Of a stretch of DNA of 64,000 nucleotides, positions 1 through 12,215 are shown one piece after another. The notes below the pieces were generated by a model. It was not told the origin of the DNA. It searched no databases and saw only the letters and a program-made list of their open reading frames with translations. Within the stretch, counting starts at the first letter, position 1. Every line of letters starts with the position of its first letter. The stretch comes from Labia minor (Eukaryota; Arthropoda; Insecta; Dermaptera; Spongiphoridae): contig OY720344.1 of the NCBI GenBank assembly GCA_963082975.1, forward strand, positions 81,952,053-82,016,052, written 5' to 3'. The position numbers and the translations under genes are program-made.

Positions 1-339
1 ATTTGTGATTCATAATTGAATAATTAAATATAATAATAAGAGAGAATTAAAATAAATTATCATGGAGAATAATAAATTCAGAGTGCATTATGTGACTAAA
101 TTTATTATTTTCTATGATAATAATTTTTAAAATTATTTAAGAGAAAGTATAAACAAAAAACTAAACCAAAACTTTTTGAATAAACTGTTCTCTTTTAGAA
201 AATTAAATAATCTTATAATACATAAATTAATTATGAATATAAATATTAAATAAATAAAAGATAATTTTGATCAATGTAATATTGAAGTAATAGAGTCATT
301 TTGTAAATAAAAATTAATGAACGGAATAAAGTTTAAATA

Positions 340-860
340 AACAATTGGTCTTGCAAGAGATGAAAAGAGAGGAACATTTATTGAAGGCAGTCAAATAAAC
401 CCCATACTCTTTAGAATGTTACCCTAAAGGGATGGTGGGGTTGCAAGGAATGGGGTTAAAAGGGTTTAACCCTGGCAGAAGGCAATGTCCGCTTCCGGCC
501 CAGAATAAAATGCATATGAACCAATTTTGCTGATAAGTCAATAACTATTGTCGTTCATTCGTTTTTTTTTGAGGGGAAACATTAAACAGCAGCTCGATTA
601 AAAAAAAAGTTATACTTTAAAAAGAGCAGATTGGAAATTTAACAAAAAAAAAAACTCGACTGACCCTTTTTAACCCACTTATTATTGCCTATTAAAGGAG
701 GGCCTGCTTTATTTAATATAACGCCTCTATTGTATCAGTAAGGCTCATTTCCCCTGAGATCGCTTTAGAAGGGACAATTTTAATAAAGACAATCTTTTAT
801 TAGAAAGTAGATGAGGTCCACTATTGGCATCTGCTCGTTTATTGTGTCCGCTTTGATGAG
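340..860. other. Non-repetitive balanced-composition island
   Basis: Less AT-rich than the surrounding DNA, with no ORF and no transposon end that I recognise. It may be conserved non-coding DNA. The flanking 1-340 and 860-1160 stretches are plain AT-rich sequence with nothing further visible. Confidence 0.25.
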
Positions 861-1167
861 GCAATACTTTACAAGTTAACTAGAAAAGTAATGATAACAT
901 CAGCTGAAAGAAAATTTAAAAAATCTTTTTAAAGATGATAATCAAATATAAAGATAGATATTAGATATTTTTTTTATTTTATTAATTTTGTGTTTAAGAA
1001 AAAAATAAAATAATTTTTATATTATCATCTATATTTTAATAAATTTTTCATAGAAAATTAATTGAAATATAATTATATTATATTATTATATATTATTATA
1101 GTATTACTGTTTTCATTAAGAATAAGTAAGTACCTGGTTCATCAAGCAACTGATAGATACTACTCTA

Positions 1168-1190
1168 ATATATATATATATATATATATA
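1168..1190. repeat. (TA)n microsatellite
   Basis: Uninterrupted TA dinucleotides. Similar runs occur at about 1634-1659, 4089-4112, 4263-4294, 13098-13115, 19991-20018 and 22865-22888. Confidence 0.9.
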
Positions 1191-1222
1191 CTAATATAGA
1201 AAAGTGGAGTGGGTAGGGTCGG

Positions 1223-1564
1223 TGTCTAAAGTAAATTATCTCGAGAGAGCAACAGGAAGACTTCTTGTTTGGGCTTTTCAATAAAAGCTTAGATTTTATT
1301 AAAATGGATTATTTACAAATAAATATACAAATATAAACACTGTCAAAAGCAATCTTCTCTCCAATCATGGCCAAGAATCCGCTGCGGGTGTCCGCGCCTC
1401 GATTTATACATTCATCCCGCCGTGAGTATTGGTTGTGGTGGGAGACAGTGTAAAAATTTTTCATGGGACGTCACCAAAGGCCTGGTCCCAAGTACGGTTG
1501 GGGTTCGGGAATCCCTCGGTATTTCCGCTAGCATGAGTTACATTTACAACCTATGGTGTCGACA
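1223..1564 (-). mobile_element. LTR-like block, possible solo LTR (uncertain)
   Basis: An unusually GC-rich 340-bp block. Read on the minus strand it begins TGTCGACA and ends TTTAGACA, so it has TG...CA termini. It contains a TATAAAT motif followed about 100 bp later by AATAAA, the order expected for U3-R-U5. I see no matching 5-bp target duplication and no internal retroelement coding region beside it. It could be a degraded solo LTR or an unrelated repeat. Confidence 0.3.
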
Positions 1565-1664
1565 AGGGAGTGGAGTGAGGAGGTTGAGACCCCCTGTCGC
1601 CGATGATCCCTTGACCTCAATTTCAATTCCCACATATATATATATATATATATATATATTGTTA

Positions 1665-1965
1665 TTGTAAAGACGCTACGCAGTCTGAGGGCCAACGCGC
1701 TTGATATCCTCGTGATACCAGGTCCAAGTCCCGGGCCAAGCAAAAAGATTTCTCTATTTGGTGTTTTTAGAACAGAGTTCACCCGGTCGACGGGATCAAA
1801 ATTGAAAAGCTATTGATAAAAAGTAGAGCCTCCTATTAAGAAAATCAAGAAAAATGTTGTGAGGATCCCCTCTATTGATCATTTATCATCACCTTTACCC
1901 CGCTTATGTGGCAACCGACTTGATAGGAGCTGACCTTTCCTAGGATGTTTATTTTTATAGTTATA
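1665..1965 (+). repeat. tRNA-type SINE-like repeat, copy 1
   Basis: Contains AGGTCCAAGTCCCGGG, close to a Pol III B box, preceded about 35 bp upstream by an A-box-like GGGCCAACGCG. The body includes TTGATAAAAAGTAGAGCCTC and the sequence ends in a T/A-rich tail. Related copies lie at 28915-29150 (+) and 18595-18805 (-). The shared body in three places shows that it is a repeat; the tRNA origin is inferred from the boxes. Confidence 0.55.
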
Positions 1966-2096
1966 GTAGGTAATTACCTATTAGGAATACATATTGTAGA
2001 TAGAGAATGTGTTTTTGTCTATAAGTTTTTTAAAATTCACAACTTTTTAACTATCTTTATGTTTCATGAAGTAAAGAATTCAAATATGTATTATAT

Positions 2097-2362
2097 CAGT
2101 GATTCTCAACCTTTTTTACCGCGGCACTCTTTTAACGGCTTGAAAATTTGGCGGCACGCAAAGAAAAAGATAAGGGTAAAAGTTTACCATATTGAAAAAA
2201 GTGGGCCCAAAAAAATTTATAAAGTCGGAAATGTTTAAGAACCTAGTCCCAAAAACGTTTACCTATTTTTAGAACCAAATTGAAAAAATTTAGAAAAAAT
2301 GACGTAAATGTTTAAGAGCCTCGTAATCTAAAGTGCCGCAGCACAATGGTTGAGAATCACTG
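2097..2362 (+). mobile_element. Non-autonomous hAT MITE (266 bp)
   Basis: Ends CAGTGATTCTCAACC and GGTTGAGAATCACTG are perfect inverted repeats. The 8-bp target duplication TATTATAT (2089-2096 and 2363-2370) has central TA. There is no transposase coding; the small ORF across it is incidental. Confidence 0.9.
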
Positions 2363-2370
2363 TATTATAT

Positions 2371-3335
2371 ATTGATTTAACAATTTTCCTTTAATGTCTG
2401 GGATTAACGGGACACTGAATTATAATTAGCTGGGTCAATTTTATGAATATTCTCCATTTTTCTAAAGTTATCTAATTGTATCCCTCTATTAGTGCTTATT
2501 CTTTACATTATTAATTAAATTGGATTTAAACTTAAAAAAAAATATTTTCAAAAAGATCTCTTTGTTTGTTTAATTGAAATTTTATTATAATAATTATTAA
2601 AGAAAGGGAAAATCTTATTTTTATCAAAATGTTAAGGAAATAATTAAATAATTTCATTAATAATTAATTTTATTATAAATTAATAATTTAAATCATATTT
2701 TTAATTAATTATTAGAAATTAAAATAGAAATTTATATATATTTTAGTAATTCTGAAAATTGTGTGTGCTAAAATAATATTTATTTGTTTGGACAGCACTA
2801 TGAACAGCAGAGGACTATAAATTAATTATTATAAATGCTTTTATTCCAAAATATAATTTATAGATTTCTTGTTTATGATTATATGATTATTAGATCATAT
2901 AATAAGATAAGAATAATGTGGAATAGCTCAGATACTACATTTCTATTTTTATTTTATTCTAAAATTTTTTTATAATTTTATAATAAAAAAACATGTAAAC
3001 GATTTTCAAGATCAAGAACATATATTTACATAAATATAACAAGATTAAATATAGAATAAGGAATAAAGGGTCTAATTTCGATCCTTAGAAACTGTATTTT
3101 TTCAATTTAAACCAATCTAATTTTTATATTACAATAATTTAACATTTATACATGAAGAATATAGCAAAATCATTTATTCAAATATTTTTACGATCACAAA
3201 AAATATCTTATGAAATAAAATGAGTAATTTCTATTTCGTTCCCTCCAAAATTTTCATGAGATCTATAGAGAGTGGAAAGTTTAGTAATAGATTGCAGTTG
3301 TTTTTCAGCTAAAACTTTATTACTGGCAATAGATT
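2371..3335. other. AT-rich DNA, nothing recognised
   Basis: Long A/T runs, no credible ORF, TIR or RNA gene. Confidence 0.5.
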
Positions 3336-3339
3336 TTTA

Positions 3340-3570
3340 TTGAATATTATCAATGTTGCTGAACCCATTCGAGTGGAAAAATGATTGGGTGATCATTGGC
3401 ATCCGCCTGATGTCTTCAGGACTGATGGCCGCTGTGATTTTCTGAAGCTGACTACTTGTTGATCAACCTCCATGGAATTGCATCAATGCAGTTTTTCATC
3501 AACAAAATTAACAACGGAAGAGAACGAAATTGGGGCAACGCTACTCTCCAACTTGGCGTAAATTTAGTTG
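3340..3570. other. Balanced-composition island, candidate conserved non-coding DNA
   Basis: Contrasts with the AT-rich flanks and contains no ORF or repeat similarity within this window. From 3571 to 4790 the sequence returns to AT-rich DNA with two (TA)n runs and no gene. Confidence 0.25.
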
Positions 3571-4260
3571 TAGTTAGATTAATAAAGACACTTGCAAACT
3601 CATTTAATACTTTTGTTGGTATATTACTAACATAGAATACATGAAATAAATAAGAAAGAAAGACAGACAGAGCTTACAGACTAACAAACTTACTTACACA
3701 ATTGTTACACAACCTAATAATGATCTACAAAGAAAAATCCTAATTATTTTCAACATACCTTAGATTTCACATCATATTAATGGGGTTTAAAGAGATAAGT
3801 TGATTAAAAATGATAAAATATAAATAGCATGGTATTTTATTTCTATAGTTTTTTTTTTCTTGCCACACTTATAACCATTTGACTAGGGGAGTATATGATA
3901 AAGCGATGTATTCACTTGAAATCTCATAAAATCTCCTAAGTAGATAAATAAATCCACTTTTTTTACTGTTCAAATCCAATTTTTACCAAAGATTCAATTT
4001 AGAGAGAGACAATTTAAAGGAGATTTAACAAATAAAATAAAACAAGAAAATAATACAAGTGAGCGACGACTGAAATCGAATGAAACATTATATATATATA
4101 TATATATATATACAACAAAAATATTAAACTACAACGGCAGAGCTCAAAACAATCTCAACGGGAAAGTTTAATGGATAATCGAAACGATTGAATATATGAA
4201 AAGAGTTTTATTAAAAACTTTTCTATTCCACCAAAAACAATATGTAGATGCTTGTACTAA

Positions 4261-4299
<39 letters not shown>

Positions 4300-4795
4300 A
4301 TTATAAAACGGCAAAGCTTAATCCTCTTATAAATGAAATTTAGTTTGAAAATAATAAATCTTTGTGACTGTGTGTTCATTTAATAATTGTAAAAAAGATC
4401 AATTTATTTATTATATATTGTAAAAAGTGACGATAGGATAACTGCTAATTATTTGAACAAATAAATCTATATTTATAAAAAGCAAAAAAAGTATGACTTA
4501 AAATTCCATAAATATATAAGAATAAATATATATAAAAGAAAATTTAAAGAGATGTATCTTAATATATTAAATATAATATATAGTATTATTTAATTGAATT
4601 AATATAAATATAAAAAATGCGGATACCAGTGGTCTGCTATGAAACCGGAAATTCTCTGGAAAAGCGCTAGCGAAAGAGTAATCAAGTTTGTTTGTATTGT
4701 TTACAATAGTCCAATGTTTCAAACATCTTTGTTCTTCAAAATAGTGATATTCAAAGAGCATTGATTTTTTGTTATCATTTTAAGTAAACTTCAAT

Positions 4796-4837
4796 AAACA
4801 TTCGAACCGCTTCTCTCCAGAAGCGGTTCGAATGTTT
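4796..4837. repeat. Perfect 19-bp inverted repeat (hairpin)
   Basis: Arms 4796-4814 and 4819-4837 are exact reverse complements (AAACATTCGAACCGCTTCT and its complement) with loop CTCC. The right arm is the start of the mariner relic that follows. Confidence 0.9.
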
Positions 4838-5290
4838 CTTGAAGCCTACTACGACCAAGACCTTGGTAAATCAAGTGTTTTGAATAGATTGTCCGTGGAA
4901 GGCCTACAAAGAAGTTTGAAGACAGAGAATTGTCAGAATTTTTGGATGAATATGATGCTCAAACAACTCGCAGATTAATTAACTGTCCCGAGAAAACATT
5001 TTCAGACATTTAAAAGCTATAGAAAAGACCAAAAGATGAAAAAATGGATTCCACATGAATTGAAGATAAAAGATAAAAGAAAAACCGAAAGAGCATTCAA
5101 AGATGCTGCTCGCCAGGTACAAAAGAAAGTAATTTATTCATAGAATTGTGACTTGAGATTAACTGATATATTTGATATTCCCAATAGTAGAGCTTCATGT
5201 GGATAACTCCAGGCTTACCTTGATCGGTTGTATACCCGCTGACAACTACTAGAAAGCTATTTGCGAATTTTACTCTTAAATGATAGATTA
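4819..5290 (+). pseudogene. Mariner transposase relic
   Basis: Frame-shifted remnants of a mariner transposase. Readable pieces in order are EAVRMFLEAYYDQDLGKSS, GRPTKKFEDRELSEFLDEYD, KKWIPHEL and MLLARYKRK-stop-FIHRIVT. The last is the region usually ending in GDEKW before the first catalytic Asp. Stops and frameshifts interrupt it and the C-terminal catalytic part is missing or unrecognisable. No intact TIR pair was found. Confidence 0.75.
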
Positions 5291-5299
5291 TCTTTTCTG

Positions 5300-6347
5300 A
5301 AAACTATATAACATTTTTTGAAATGATTTTATGTACATTATTATACATTATTTTAATTCATTTAGTATTGGAAAGTAAAATAAAAGCCTTTTGTTTGTTA
5401 ACCAGAAATAATAGAACCTGATTGTTCATTGAGATAGAAACTGATCAATAGATTACATAAATATGAAAATACTTTAGCTTCACGTAATTTATAGAGACTA
5501 TATTATATCAATTAATAAAATTTCTTGAATTTTATAACTGAACATCATTAGAGAATTATCTATCGGTGTAGAAACTCTTTCATATTGTTATAACAGGCTG
5601 AAAATCTAATTGAATATCCATTAAATAGCCAAGGCTGATTTCCATTCATTCATTCCCTTTCACCCTCAAATGCACGGCACTCATGGATATTGACAAGGGT
5701 ATCAAACACGGTTCAATAATCTTATTAACCCACAAATCTTTTAAATTGTTTTTAGAATTCACCCCCCCCCCCCACTTCAAACCCCTAAAATCTCATTTTA
5801 CTAAAATGCCATATGCAACATTGTTATTGTCTAATGCATTATATTCATTTAATTGTCACTCTAAATATAATCCATTTTTCATTAAATTGAGGAGTTTCCT
5901 ATCAAAATAAGAATTCATTAGATTATACTTAATTGTCTTTAAACCGCCTGAGACAAGCATGAATTCATTGAGTTTCCTTATTCGATTGGAATTTCTTTTC
6001 GGTTTTTTTTTAATTTTTTTTTCTACGTCTAACACCAAAGAATTCAAGCGCGATTTAAAATGAAAAACTTTTATGAGGAAATGAAAGAAAGTTATAAAGA
6101 TCTCTTTAAAATTTATCATGATTCAAAAGTTTGAATAGGAAATGATGGACTATGTTATTTTCTTCATTAAATTTTGTTTTAAATATTTTATAATTTAAAA
6201 AAAAAACTTTTATTCTAATTTAAATATAATTTAACACCATCTACATTGATACTTTTAAATAAGTTATACTTAAATCTTATTACATTCTATCTTGATAGAA
6301 TATATTCGTTCTATTTTTATTAAGTTTATTTTTAAAATAATATCCAT
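5300..6347. other. AT-rich DNA with a poly-C tract
   Basis: No gene recognised. A short pure C run occurs at about 5762-5773, which is unusual in this composition. Confidence 0.4.
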
Positions 6348-6510
6348 CTATCTATCTCGGTGACTCTACGGAACTCGAAAGTTCTTGGCCCCAGCATTCC
6401 TCCAAGTAACCCTATCATCCTATTTTCTCCCATCTTTGTTGTTCCTTCCTACATTATCCAAGAATCGTATCCTTGCTCTTCCAACCGGACGTTTCCCACA
6501 AAAATATTTT
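6348..6510 (-). mobile_element. Non-LTR retrotransposon 3' fragment
   Basis: Begins (on the plus strand) with TATC repeats, then TACGGAACTCGAAAGTTCTT, the complement of the 3' end of the element at 13211-13968. It is heavily 5' truncated and diverged. Confidence 0.7.
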
Positions 6511-7835
6511 TCACAATTCTATTATCACCCATTTATTTATATTTATTAATATCAAAAGATAAATAACAACATAATTTTAACTTTTAAATAATTTACATAA
6601 TTTAAAATTATATTACTTATTCATATTAAATTTTAAAAATTGCATATGAGAAGTAATTATGGTAAGTAGTATAACAGGAAATATCTCATAATAATGATAA
6701 TATTGAATGATATCCTAATTAGCAATCGAACTAAATGAAATATCCATTATTTAGACAAATTGATGTGTTGATAAATTAAGCTAATTTAATAATTTGCTGA
6801 TGGGTTTTTGTTAATGAAACCAAGAGGTGTGATCAGCACCTCAAGCTGTCTATAGCTTGACACATTAACAAATAAGTACTTTAAATTTCAATTAAATTAT
6901 TGACTTTAATTTTTCATTAATTAAATAATTAGTAAATAAAGACCAACGTTGAGGAATTAACGTTTTTGTAAACATTTTCGAATGATGGATAAAGAAAATA
7001 TGAAAAGGTTAAAAAATATAATTGAAAATTGATATTTTAAACGGAGCCCATTCCCATAGTAATGAAGCATTTATCCTAGGGACAGTGAAATTAAAAAAAA
7101 GAATCACTTTAACGTACAGATCGATTTGGATTCCTATCAAAATGATAAATGAAACAAAAAAAATGGGTCTAAATGATTATAAATGACACAGATGAATAGA
7201 ATAATTTAAAAAGATTTTGAAAAAAGCATCAAGATTTTTTAACACCATTTTTATTATAAAAAGGGAAGAGAATTTTATTAGAATATATATACTCAAATAA
7301 TAATAATAATAATGAAATATAAAACTAACATGATTGAATACAAATTCTCAATTAAATATATAACAAATATTTAAAATAACTCAAATATGAGATCAAAATA
7401 TTGTCAAGAAAATATTTATAAAATTTAATAAGACTAAGAAGACATTTGCCAACAATTTAAAATAAAATAATAGTAATAAATAAGTTCATAAAGGATTTTT
7501 AATTTCATTCATCATTAGATCATTAGAAGTCATTCAAATGAAACTCTTTATTACTAAACCAAACATTGATAATTAACTTATAAGTAATAGAAAATATGTA
7601 ATTATAGATAAATAACTATTTTTAACTGTTCATAAAATAAATAAGTATAACTTAATTATTTTGAATTAAAAAGAAGTTATAATCAAAATATTTCTAATTT
7701 TGATTGTAAAAGGAAAAATTAAACAAATGACATATGTTTTAATAACATAATTATATGAATCTATTATTATAATTAAAATTGAAGTCTATTAGAATTTTAT
7801 TTTTTAAATTCTATATTGTTTTTAATATATAAAAC
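6511..7835. other. AT-rich DNA, nothing recognised
   Basis: No ORF, TIR or RNA gene supported. Confidence 0.5.
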
Positions 7836-7837
7836 AT

Positions 7838-8250
7838 CTGGGAATGCGCAAGCTTGCATTGCCAAAACGAACTTAAGTTCGGATTAATTTAAGTTATAAA
7901 TAAGTCAAGATTAAATATAAATATAATTGAATATTTTTATTTATTAGTGTTATAAATAAAAATATTAATAAAAAATTTTTTATGTTCACTGGAATCGATG
8001 ATTGTCACGAATAAATATAAATGACGTCACTATAATAATAAATATTAAAAATTTCAACTTTGGACGCCATTTTGACCATGTTCCCGAGGGGGTATCAAAA
8101 AATGAAAGGCACTTTACATTACTACTTTTCGATGCTCTTTCCGAATCTGAAGTCAGAATTTCAAAATTTTGAGTTTGATGTCGGACAGAACAACAGACTG
8201 AACGATTTTATAAACTCACTTAAGTTCGTTGAAAATTTGGCTTCTTAAAT
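7838..8250. repeat. Unclassified possible repeat with inverted words
   Basis: A 14-bp palindrome CGAACTTAAGTTCG lies at 7868-7881, and a related CTTAAGTTCG recurs near 8219. Between them is a less AT-rich block containing a 62-codon ORF (8060-8248) that I do not recognise. The phrase GTCGGACAGAACAACAGACT resembles a decayed GACA microsatellite. It may be an old transposon. Confidence 0.25.
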
Positions 8251-8602
8251 GTCTGTAACCAACAATACTACTTTTATCATCAGATGAATGTGTTTTCCTT
8301 TGTTTACATTTAAATAAATTGAACTCTACTATTTTTAGTCTATATTGAAAGAAATTTAAAATTTAAATATGGAATACAAATCTCACCCTTAGAAAATATT
8401 AAATTTTGAATAAATTATTAAATCCAATAAATGGTCGATAAAAACTAGATAAATTATTAATATTTTGATTCATCCTGAAGACTATGAATAAATTTTCTTA
8501 TTTTAATACAAATATTTGAAATACCATTCAAGGAAAATATATATTTTTAGAAGAAAAATAATAATAAATGCTGCTGGCTATGTAATATTGGAAAAAACTA
8601 TG

Positions 8603-8612
8603 CTTTTATTAC

Positions 8613-8646
<34 letters not shown>

Positions 8647-8648
8647 TT
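8603..8648. repeat. (ATT)n microsatellite
   Basis: About fifteen ATT trinucleotides in a row. Confidence 0.9.
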
Positions 8649-8649
8649 A

Positions 8650-10045
8650 GATACCATAAACCAGCCAAACCTAAATTAAAGTTTTAATTTGATAGAATAA
8701 AAAAAAATTAACTTTTTACCAATCAATAGATAGAATATATTTAAGTTGATTATTCAAAACGAAATAAAATTGCATTATTAATAAGAATTTAATATTTTAA
8801 TATTTTAATTTAATTTCTATTTTTTTATTATTATTAATATTTTTTTTATTTTGAGATTAAATTAATTTTTTAAATGAATTAAAATTAAATAATATAACAA
8901 GTAAATATTATTTTTTTATTAAAAAAATTCAAACTAGCTTCCCGAGAAAATTTAAGTTCAATTTTGTGTAAAATTTAATTAAAAATTGTTACACTTGTTT
9001 TTTCAAAAAAAAAAATGATAAAATCACAAAAGTAAACCAACATTTTCTAGTCCCCTTTTAATGTTACCATTCAGAATATATGAATAAATGAAAGTAAAAA
9101 TAATTATTTAATCAATGAAAATGTAATTAAAATTTGGTGAATTACTACTATGAGAATTATTCATTCCATATAAAGTCAATTTGAATTTTAAATGATGAAG
9201 AATTTCTAAAGATAATCCAACAAATAAATACTAATAATTATTTTATTTTTATTTTACTTTAGATTTAAGTTGCATGATAAACTTTATACAAAATTCATAA
9301 AAATTCGATATCAGCCAGCAAACTATTGAAAGATCAATAAAGGAATATTTGAAATCGAAAGCGCAATGTCTCTTGGATAGGTCAAGGAAAATTCAATATT
9401 AGCTAAGTTCTCTCTTTGATTAATTAGATAATTAATTGGAAAAATGACTTATTTATTATTATTATAAAATTGATTAATTAAATGCAAATACAAAAATGTC
9501 AAATTCAAAATAATTAATTATTTTAACAATACATTGGCATAAACATATATTATTCAACAAATAGTGTTGGAAAAATATAATTATTTTGAGAATATTTATA
9601 ATTAATTTGAATCTATCTTCAATTCAAAATCAAGCTAAAAAAAATTAAAAATTTACTTATTTTAAATAAGAGTGATTTATAAAAATGTTATTATTAGTTT
9701 ACTTTCAATATTCTTAAACTATTATATATATATATTACCCCAATATAATCTCTTTTGATAATGTATTTTTTACATAAATTTTGCTCGCAGCTGTCTATAA
9801 TAATATTTATTTTTTCGGTCTGATTGTTGAATATACTCTTATTCCTGCAAATATTTCATCTAATTATTACTAACTTCATTATTTGAAATAAAAAACAATT
9901 CCACAGCATTTTTAAGCTGTTAGTCAATTACATGACTATTATCACAATCATATCATATCCAACTATATTTACTATTAATAAATTATTATCAAAAACAAAG
10001 AGTTAAACATGAATATATATATTTAAAAATTAATATAAAAAATTA
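8650..10045. other. AT-rich DNA, nothing recognised
   Basis: No gene or element supported. The next block, 10046-10330, is less AT-rich and includes GGTACCGAAACGTCTCAC, a kind of phrase often seen beside repeats, but I cannot assign it. Confidence 0.4.
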
Positions 10046-10361
10046 TTTTTGGCTGGAACTACAGTCCAATTGGCTTCCTCTGGTACGAGCCATTCCTAAT
10101 TAGTGAGAGGCCTGAAAATTCTCCAGAGCTTCACAATTCAGTAAGTCAATTATTAACCCCACAATTCAACCTCAAATACCAACATTGACTCTTATGTTAG
10201 TCACACAGACAAAGTTCAAGAATCCCCAAAAATATCACTCCTCAAAATTCTTTTGAAAATGAAGCCAAAATGGGTACCGAAACGTCTCACAATAACATGT
10301 GAAAATAACGAGAAAATAATTTTTTAACAAACCTTTCAACCAACTTAATAACTATTATAAA

Positions 10362-11073
10362 CAGAATTATTCGAAAAATAAGAGCAGATTGTAAACATCT
10401 ATTTCTTCCAAACTACAAAAGATGGAAACATGTCTAACGTTAATGGATTGAGAAAAGTTTACAATTTATTAATAGTACAGGTAAAAGTTCCAATCAAGGT
10501 CGCTTTGCGCATTGGCGCTATTGGTAGTCTTTAGTGAAATAGCGGCGATACCACTGGAGAAGTCTGTGCGATATCTGTAACTAAAGTAACTTATATGGGC
10601 CCTTCTTCTTCATGAAGAAAACTGTGACAGGAATAACCTATCTAGATATGCTTCAAAACTGGTTATTTCCCCAAATTGTAGATAATTCAGATGACTTCAT
10701 GCAAGATGCCTCATTTCTTTGAACACGTTCGACGTTATTGAATAACACCATTGGACGTTAGATTGGAAAACGTTTGGCTGGAACTACAATTGGCTACGTA
10801 GAAGAGCGTGTTTTTATTCTTGCTATGCCTGACACTTTTGAAGATCTACTACATCGAATTATTAAAGCAATGAATTCGATAACCAAAGACGAGCTGATTT
10901 TTGTGTGTAACAAGAAATGAACCATCGTTTTGACATTTTTCGTATAACACATTGAATGCATACCATTATTGTAAATTTTTCTCTATCCATTAACGTTGTA
11001 ATCATGTTTCTATCTTTTGTAGTTTGGAAGAAATAAATGATAGAAATCTGCTCTTTCTTTTTGAATAACCCTG
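10362..11073 (+). mobile_element. Tc1/mariner-superfamily relic with long TIRs (712 bp)
   Basis: The outer ~110 bp at each end are inverted copies; shared words include AAGAGCAGATT and TTTCTTCCAAACTACAAAAG. A TA follows the right end; the left flank is AA, probably a mutated TA. Inside, plus-strand translation gives broken transposase-like pieces, such as MGPFFFMKKTVTG with LDMLQNWLFPQI and GYVEERVF with TFEDLLHRI, matching the usual order of the C-terminal half of Tc1/mariner-type transposases. Stops and deletions make it non-functional. Confidence 0.7.
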
Positions 11074-11221
11074 TATATATAATGATATTAATAAAATTTA
11101 ATAATAATTAAAATATTAAAACTAACTAAATAGATAAAATAAGAATAAACATTTTGTTTATTTATGATAATGCAATTTTGAATTCATAATATTATCAAAA
11201 ATTTCATCTATTAATATCTAA

Positions 11222-11420
11222 CTAGCTGCTCCGAGCGCCTTCGGCGCTCTTCACACCTCCGCCCCCTGTACCCCCGAGTGATACATAGTATTTGGTTGAA
11301 AGTCTGTATGTAAAAGTTTTTATATCCATTTTGTTTCAATCAGTATAAGTAGATAAGACATGTATTTGTTTTCTTGTAAAATATATTTTAATTTAATCAG
11401 TAAATTAATTATATATTATT
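11222..11420 (-). mobile_element. Helitron 3' end, copy 1
   Basis: On the minus strand it reads GAGCGCCGAAGGCGCTC (7-bp stem, 3-nt loop), a short spacer, then CTAG followed by T. A 3' hairpin plus CTRR before a T is the canonical Helitron terminus. The body (CGGGGGTACAGGGG and upstream) matches 54750-54956. The 5' boundary is uncertain. Confidence 0.7.
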
Positions 11421-11444
11421 ATTGTATATGTTATATTTATCTAA

Positions 11445-11828
11445 CTCTGTGTCTCTACAGTTTTCGAAAGTTCTTAGCCGCATTTCTCTAAGCGTCCCTA
11501 TCCTGAGCTACAACCAAATCCTACCCTGTCCCATCTCTCCCATGTCCCTTCCTTCATTGTCCACCCACCTTGGTCCTTGGTCTTCCACCGGATGTTTCCC
11601 AATCGGTTTCTCCCAATTTCTAGTTTCTCCAATTCCAACCACGTCCCCTTCCCATCACAGCCTTCTCGATTTTATAACCTTAACTATATCTGGACATTAT
11701 TTCTCGTTATGCCATCTCCGCCATCCCCCTGTGACCTCACCTCATCTTCCTTTGGCCTATAAATGCTGCGAACAATATTAATCTCACAAATACTCCAAAT
11801 CTACTCTCGTCTCCCAGAGTCATCGTTA
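11445..11828 (-). mobile_element. Non-LTR retrotransposon 3' fragment
   Basis: Diverged minus-strand copy of the 3' coding end of the element at 13211-13968; parallel landmarks include the complement of the RRLRWAGHVARMGE region near 11640-11680. ORFs on the plus strand here are antisense shadows. Confidence 0.75.
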
Positions 11829-12215
11829 GGGTGACCAAACGTCCCGTCATTAGGTGCTCTGTCCCAAAAATGTTTCCCCAATTTCTCTAATCACGTCTCC
11901 TCTTCCAGTCCAATTCATTTACCTATCAATGTTGCATAGGGCATTTAAATTTCTTAATTTGGCTAGAACACTCCATTTTTTAAAATTTTAAATAGAGGGA
12001 GAGAGAGAGGTTCTAATTATATATATATATATATCTGTTTCTATGACAGCAAAAAAGTAAACAAATTACATACATACAAACACTCTCTTTTATATATATT
12101 TCTGGAAAATGGAACACCCGCAGCTCAGCTCAGGAGTTACCTAAGATTCTAATTTCTTTTTTATTTTTCATCTCATTTGAGGTACCCTTCACCTCAGAAA
12201 AATTTGGTTACCTTA
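11829..12215. repeat. Possible DNA element with GGTGACCAAA-type ends
   Basis: Left AGGGTGACCAAACGTCCC and right TTTGGTTACCTT are inverted-repeat-like. There is no coding content, and no clear target duplication was found. A short (AT)n lies inside near 12018-12033. Confidence 0.3.

Noticed and set aside
11422-11781. Plus-strand 119-codon ORF
   Set aside because: It is the antisense of a decayed non-LTR retrotransposon 3' end; its Pro/Ser-rich protein is a by-product of the G/A-rich sense strand. The plus-strand ORFs at 21266-21535 and in the 32030-32260 stretch, and the minus-strand ORF at 13719-13946, are the same artefact.
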